A stretch of DNA of 64,000 nucleotides. It comes from Romanomermis culicivorax (Eukaryota; Nematoda; Enoplea; Mermithida; Mermithidae). Below the pieces are notes generated by a model, which was given only the letters and a program-made list of their open reading frames with translations, did no database searches and was not told the DNA's origin. Below, one piece after another: positions 59,405 to 64,000 of the stretch (within the stretch, counting starts at the first letter, position 1; each line of letters begins with the position of its first letter). The position numbers and the translations under genes are program-made. The stretch spans positions 1,477,749 through 1,541,748 of the forward strand of contig CAWUHX010000011.1 of the NCBI GenBank assembly GCA_963922205.1, given 5' to 3'.

Positions 59405-59572
59405 ATGACCTATAAATCAACAAAAAATCGACTGTATATGCTTACCATATGACCTATAAATGGACGAAAAGTCGACCGCATATGCTTACCATATGACCTA
59501 TAAATCGACCAAAAATGACAAATTAGAGGTCATACACAAAAGATAGGGGTATCCTTAACCATATGACCTATA
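59405..59572 (-). promoter_or_regulatory. Terminal iterons, TATAGGTCATATGGT type
   Basis: On the minus strand, direct units at about 59572-59557, 59503-59485, 59460-59441 and 59416-59402 (the last with CATACAG), and an inverted unit at 59525-59535. Confidence 0.6.
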
Positions 59573-59590
59573 CGGGCCGGCCTTACTACT

Positions 59591-60946
59591 CACAGTCCCT
59601 CAGTGTCAGTGAATGAGGACTAGGGATTGCCACCCCTGACCCGGCCGCATTGTCTATTATTCTACAGCTGAAGCCTAGGACAAGGCCGAGGTACACCATG
59701 GGTTTTCTCGTGGTAGTACCAGCTGGGTTAGGTTCCCAAACTGAATACCATAACGGAGCCACCCAACGGGGTCACAGCATGTCACCAACAGTGTCATGGC
59801 CATATTTCCTATGGGATATGGTATGGGTTTTCCCATCAATGTGACTGATCACCAATCTACTGAACGTGACATGGCTCCCAATTTCAGTTAATGTGACATG
59901 TCCGGTCAAGGTCATTTGGAAACTTAAGCGCCCTCCCTCATTTAAGCGAACCCTAAAGTTTGGCTGACTAAAATTTGGCTAAAAATCGGCAATGTTGAAG
60001 TTGAATTGTAAAAGTTTGGACTGATAATACAATTCAGAATCAATATATACGCAGCAAAACTGACTTCAAAATTTGAGCATCCCCCTCATTCAAGCGCCCT
60101 CCTAAGCACTAACCTGAAACAATATGCGCCCTGGGCGCTCAATTCGGGTAGTTAGTACAGTACTTTTGACTACATTATTTTACTTCTCATATCATTATCA
60201 TTCGTTTTTTTCTGCCTTTACTGCTTCATCATTTTATTCCTTTCATCTTATTTGTTTATTTTATTTTGCCATCCAGTCAGCTGCATACAAAACAACTTTA
60301 ATGGAGAATCCTTATGATTTCAAAGTTTCAAAAAAATTTTTTCTCACATAAATTTTTTTGTGATTTTGGAATGGTGCGTTCGTGCATACCTAGTGAAAGT
60401 TAGATGGCCAAACGCAACTAAAAATAGACTATTTCTCAACCATCAAAAACGATTTTAATTTACCTAATTTATATACTGTGCGTGTTCACTCTAATCCATA
60501 GAAATTTTTAGTATTCGCTCTTTTGAGAATCGCTGTATTTAGACTTCACTGAATTGGGGACACGCCGTTTCACCTTTTTAGACCATGAGACATGGTTTGC
60601 AATCGTAGGTTTACCATATATGTCAAACGAAGCAATTAGACGAATTTATTATTAAATGCAATACTATCGGCTTCAATTCAATACGAGTAAGATGATGAAA
60701 CAAAAAGGAATACATATATAAAAATACATACAACATACACGTCAAATAGGCCAATGTTCATTTGAATAAGGTGAACATTCCAAATGATGCTTAAAAAACA
60801 TTTCGAATTCAGTTTTCAACGATAATTGCAAGCTTTGTCTTAGAAAAGGACCTTTCAAAACAGTTCCATATATTTTTATGAAATGTGAAACTAGAAAACT
60901 GACTTTTCTAGAAATCTCTAAAATGTGCCGCTAAACATTTTCTTAT
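59591..60946. other. Host non-coding sequence right of Polinton-R
   Basis: No credible gene. At about 59930-60150 are repeated TTAAGCGCCCTCC / TCAAGCGCCCTCC boxes and a GCGCCCTGGGCGC palindrome, likely a small MITE. At 60517-60563 there is a reverse block of the minisatellite unit seen at 3589-3712. Confidence 0.5.
60517..60563 (-). repeat. Minisatellite unit block, partner of 3589-3712
   Basis: On the minus strand: ATTCAGTGAAGTCTAAATAC followed by AGCGATTCTCAAAAGAGCGA; two to three degenerate units. Confidence 0.5.
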
Positions 60947-61247
60947 TCATATGTTATCGCACTTCGTCGGGGTATTTACATAACTGCGTTGATTATCGTA
61001 AAAGGGAGGAGTCAGCGGAGCGCTGCTGCCGTCATTGAAAGCCGGAAAAAATTCGTTGTCGTATAAATTCAGCGACGAAGTTTTGCCTTTATTGACGGCA
61101 GCGTCAGCGACAGTTTGTTTACCGACAGGTGTCGATGCGGCGCGCATCGTTTCGTCGTCCAAATAGTCTAACGATTGACGTTGAAAGGATAATAAGCGTA
61201 AATTGACTTGCGTTCGACGGAGATTAACGTACTCGCTCAATTGTTTC
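60947..61247 (-). CDS. Terminal exon of an unidentified host gene
   Basis: Starts after a TTTCTTTCAG acceptor (61250-61248) and runs about 100 residues to a stop. It begins KQLSEYVNLRRTQVNLRLLS, continues FQRQSLDYLDDETMRAASTP, and ends in a polar proline-bearing tail (APLTPPFYDN, then KCDNI). GC content and codon use are higher than in surrounding DNA and the acceptor is strong, which favours a real exon. The sequence would fit a cytosolic tail, helical first and then disordered, but no family is recognised. It is the host's own sequence. Confidence 0.5.
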
Positions 61248-61480
61248 CTGAAAGAAAGTAACATGTTCGTTGAAATAATATGCATGGCAGATTTGAAAGA
61301 ACGCAGTTGTCATAAATGGCGAAGTCAGTCCCCTTACCAAGAAAAGATATGAGTATGGAATCGATCGAAAAGTATCCCTTTCTTCTCTATGCAATAAAGC
61401 TTTTAATGTAGTCGAGCAACGAACAGGCTTTTCTTTACATGCACTGCGAGAATTTTCTAAGGGGTCCTCGGGCATTTAAC

Positions 61481-61653
61481 CGAGAGGGTGGAGGTAAGCG
61501 AGGAAAGAACAGAAAGAGAGCTCCACAAACATGCTTTTCATACATAAAATGCATAAAAATGATTTTAACCAAATAAACAAAAAAGTTCATGGAGACGTTG
61601 GTCGATTTTATTTCGGGCCAGAGGATGTCCAGGGTCTTAGGTAGGAGGGTTTA
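61481..61653 (+). repeat. Dispersed host repeat, copy 2
   Basis: Same family and orientation as 1096-1252 (AGAGCTCCACAAACATGC, TTTCGGGCCAGAGG, TCCAGGGTC, GTAGGAGG). Confidence 0.5.
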
Positions 61654-62916
61654 CCAAATACCCCTATGTGAAAGTATGTTTTCCTTTATTGTTAATCACA
61701 AGAAAGTTTTAGAATGATAGTCTCTGAACTAACTATGAACTTCAACCAAAATTATCTATGAGCTAACTAGTGATCGACCGGAGGTCCAATTTTACTTCCG
61801 GCCGGAGACGGAATAATTTTTACTTTTGGTTGCGGCCAAAGCATAACGAAATATAATGCAACAGATCTTATACCTGAACTTGAGCTTTACCAACATTTTG
61901 TTTCCTCTAAGCTTTAGCCCTTGAGTGAATGTTTGGAGGCGAGTTTGTTGAAAAACGTGGCAAGGTGAAGAACCATATATGCACCCTCGACACGCCCTGA
62001 ACTTTTTTAATGACGATTTTTTAATGATTTTAATGCATATTCTGTTTGTAAAAAATTTTGACGCATATTCTGTATGTAAACGTTACGATAATGCATAATT
62101 TCGTGTCCGGCGTAAATTATTTTTTAGGGTCTTTTTTCTCTTTCAGTATAAAAGCTCGTTAGCTAAAAAAACATGAAAATATATCATATCCTCAATTTTC
62201 CTAATTATGTCATAAATTTGTAATAACATGTCTTATTGTGCTTAAACGACATTCACTCCCAGGAAGCATCAGTGGTCATTTCACGTAATTTAACTATACA
62301 GAATCCTTTAGCGATCTCATAATTATTAAATTTTGCGAATGTACGCTTTTCGCATTTCGAAAATGATTAAACATCATCAAAATATGAAAATGACATAAGG
62401 TGTTGAAGAATTTTGTTGCTTGCCTGGAGCCGCTCATCGATGAGACGAATGCCCCAGCTGGGCTGTAGCTCAACTACATATCTCATTCCCATTGCCATTA
62501 AGGTTCTATAAGCCGTTTTTTCGGTTCATTTGGTTTTTGGCTTTTTTAACGATCAATCATTACTAAATAAAAGGTAACGAGAAATCAACAATGCAGACAG
62601 TCGGAGACCTGAGACGATGATCAATCAGAGAAGCAAGAAATTTGAGATAAAATTCTCGAAGTGACATTATCTGTGATCATGTTTGCAAAAAATGTTAATC
62701 GTGAATGAAGAAAAAATTATTGCTCAATCAGTAGTAACAGAAAGCTCGAATGTTTCCTGTATTAAAAGTAACGGGATTTTTTATGTTCGATTGCATCAGT
62801 CAGAGGTAACCACTAGTAATGTGCGACAAAAAGATTTCTATATCCGGATACCCGGATATATCCAGATAAATGTTGTTTGCAAAGAGGAAAAGAAGTCACG
62901 TATTAAAAAGGTGAAA

Positions 62917-63880
62917 CGGTTAACAGGAACCGAAACCGTTATTGATCGAAGAAAATTTTGGAACTTTTACCGGAACCGAATAATACTAAATTTTAGAACC
63001 GGAATATAATTCTTCAAAATATCGGTTTCTAAACGATTCTTATGATGGTAAAAAAGACTACTGCATAAACATAAAAAAGACTAATGCATAAAATAAAAAC
63101 AAATATGGCATTTTCATTCAACAGGCGCTATATATATACTTTTTGTTCAATGTGACATACAATTCAATGCAGAGGTCGATCAAGAAGGAGTACAATACAT
63201 TAAGATTTCATGGCATAGAGCAGAGCAAGTTTGCCCATCACATTAACAGAGGTAGAGATGAGTAATTAGTGGATAGTGTTTCATATGTGGGTGCCTGATA
63301 CAATTTTGTCTCATCTAAAAGCAAACGTGCATCCATCCGGAGACATAAGTTTGGCGATGATAATTGTGTCAAAGTAGTATGTACCTGGTTGAATCAAAAA
63401 CTTTTTAAAGGCATTTTTGTATGTTTTATCCTGTTGGCCTATTAGTAGATAGTCCGCAATGACTGTAACCAGGGCCCATATAGAAAAGAAAAGGTTTAAC
63501 GTCGAGCTCAAGGATAATCTCGAACAAAAAAGTAACCAGGCAAGTTTCAGCAGTTGCACTGACATGTCAATGATATCAAGTAATTGCTACAATCTCGATG
63601 TCCTCAGGATTATCCCCATCTCGAACTGTTGGGTTGAGATATTTTCTTAATTTTTTTTATTTCAAGTGTGGTCGGTAGTTGATCAATGAAACATATTAAT
63701 ATATATTGACATAATAATATATTATTGGACAATTCGACGTCCATAGATGTCGATATCTATACTTACTTCGTATAGGAACTGGAACCGTACGGTTCCCAAA
63801 TTTTAGAACCGGAACCGTTATCCTAAAAATCGAAGAACCGGAACCGATATTCTTTTAAATAAAGAACCGTTGCACCTCTA
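62917..63880. repeat. GGAACCGGAAC-rich inverted repeat area, possible hAT MITE
   Basis: AACCGAAACCG/ACCGGAACCG motifs cluster at 62920-63005 and 63775-63870, with AATATCGGTT and its complement at both places. The right end, read in reverse, starts AGAGGTGCAACGGTTC, a form common in hAT-type non-autonomous elements. Boundaries are uncertain. Confidence 0.4.
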
Positions 63881-64000
63881 ATATTAAGTACACTGGATCA
63901 ACTACAATACTACATAATAATATTCAATAGGTGCAATAACTTTCCGTTTTATTTTATCGTTGACCGTGATTGTTATAAAAATATGTTACTTTTTTAAACT

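Larger units (their letters stand above)
39617..59590 (+). mobile_element. Polinton-R, family 1, near full-length (fossil)
   Basis: About 20 kb between AGTAGTAAGGCCGG at 39617 and its complement ending at 59590. Polymerase is on the minus strand and about thirteen genes are on the plus strand, with complete terminal regions. The gene set is MEHQF, LDAETK, ATPase, three small genes, core protein, KFALIP, integrase, protease, two-span membrane protein, penton, pVI-like and major capsid, plus a W-rich gene at the end. It is broken, with about ten breaks, but otherwise whole. The flanks (CTTCTG left, CACAGT right) do not match, so the expected 6-bp duplication is not seen. Confidence 0.9.
57790..59590 (-). 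repeat. Capsid-side terminal region of Polinton-R
   Basis: Read inward from 59590: AGTAGTAAGGCCGGCC, the iteron block (59405-59572), module 1 (about 59330-58790) and a diverged module 2 (about 58680-58300). It matches L 3856-5500 throughout and the polymerase-side R end over the outer part (about 0.8-0.9 kb). Confidence 0.8.
61248..64000. other. Host non-coding right flank
   Basis: No convincing coding segment. Contains a dispersed repeat (61481-61653) and a GGAACCG-rich repeat area (62917-63880). Confidence 0.45.

Noticed and set aside
59650-59844. 64-residue frame on the right flank
   Set aside because: No conservation or splice signals; composition like surrounding non-coding DNA.
63311-63565. 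Hydrophobic 84-residue minus-strand frame
   Set aside because: No clear splice sites, no recognised family, and it lies in a repeat-rich area; too weak to call an exon.

Overview
The window is 64 kb of AT-rich, intron-bearing animal (probably invertebrate) genomic DNA. Host sequence lies at both edges: the last exon of a VIP36/LMAN2-type cargo lectin at 385-536, and an unidentified 3' terminal exon on the minus strand at 60947-61247. Between them, from about 3.9 to 59.6 kb, is a cluster of Polinton/Maverick elements, recognised by protein-primed type B DNA polymerase, FtsK/HerA-type packaging ATPase, chromodomain integrase, adenain-like protease, penton-like minor capsid and double-jelly-roll major capsid genes. 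All are treated as fossils.

Four Polinton pieces are visible. Polinton-R (39617-59590) is a nearly full-length copy with inverted terminal regions and about ten breaks. Its polymerase is on the minus strand. A divergent block of about thirteen genes runs on the plus strand and ends in the major capsid gene. Polinton-L (from 3856) is an older, more decayed copy of the same family in opposite orientation, with its gene block on the minus strand at 7245-17817 and its polymerase on the plus strand from 18623. Polinton-T is a different Polinton lineage that inserted into the polymerase gene of L. It has its own AGTAGTATAGAG terminal repeats and a 6-bp target duplication. A later inversion turned round the rest of L's polymerase together with one end of T, so that L polymerase 3' sequence (23777-26434) now lies backwards between the two T ends. 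The T interior (27046-35561) carries a penton-like gene, a TATA-binding-protein (TBP) homologue placed 2 nt behind it, and a divergent polymerase with zinc fingers. A fourth piece, M (35562-36766), is a fragment of a family-1 polymerase closer to R than to L.

Other elements lie within or beside the cluster. There is a DDE transposon with 4-bp target duplications (27179-30614) inside T. There is a 2-kb terminal-inverted-repeat element inside L's polymerase (18738-20763). Several MITEs are present (2895-3121, 6074-6495, 6744-6976, 10490-11545). A foldback repeat (38836-39616) abuts R, and a large AAAG microsatellite (17089-17475) lies in L. Dispersed host repeats occur on both flanks and between M and R.

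Both family-1 copies share structure not explained by known Polinton genes. They have a small tryptophan-rich gene with its own TATA box beyond the capsid gene, iterated terminal motifs that differ between ends but match within an end, a terminal hairpin with compensatory changes, and repeated boxes in the divergent promoter region. The strongest candidate for something undescribed is the TBP-like gene carried by Polinton-T. All identifications are from reading the sequence; no database search was run.
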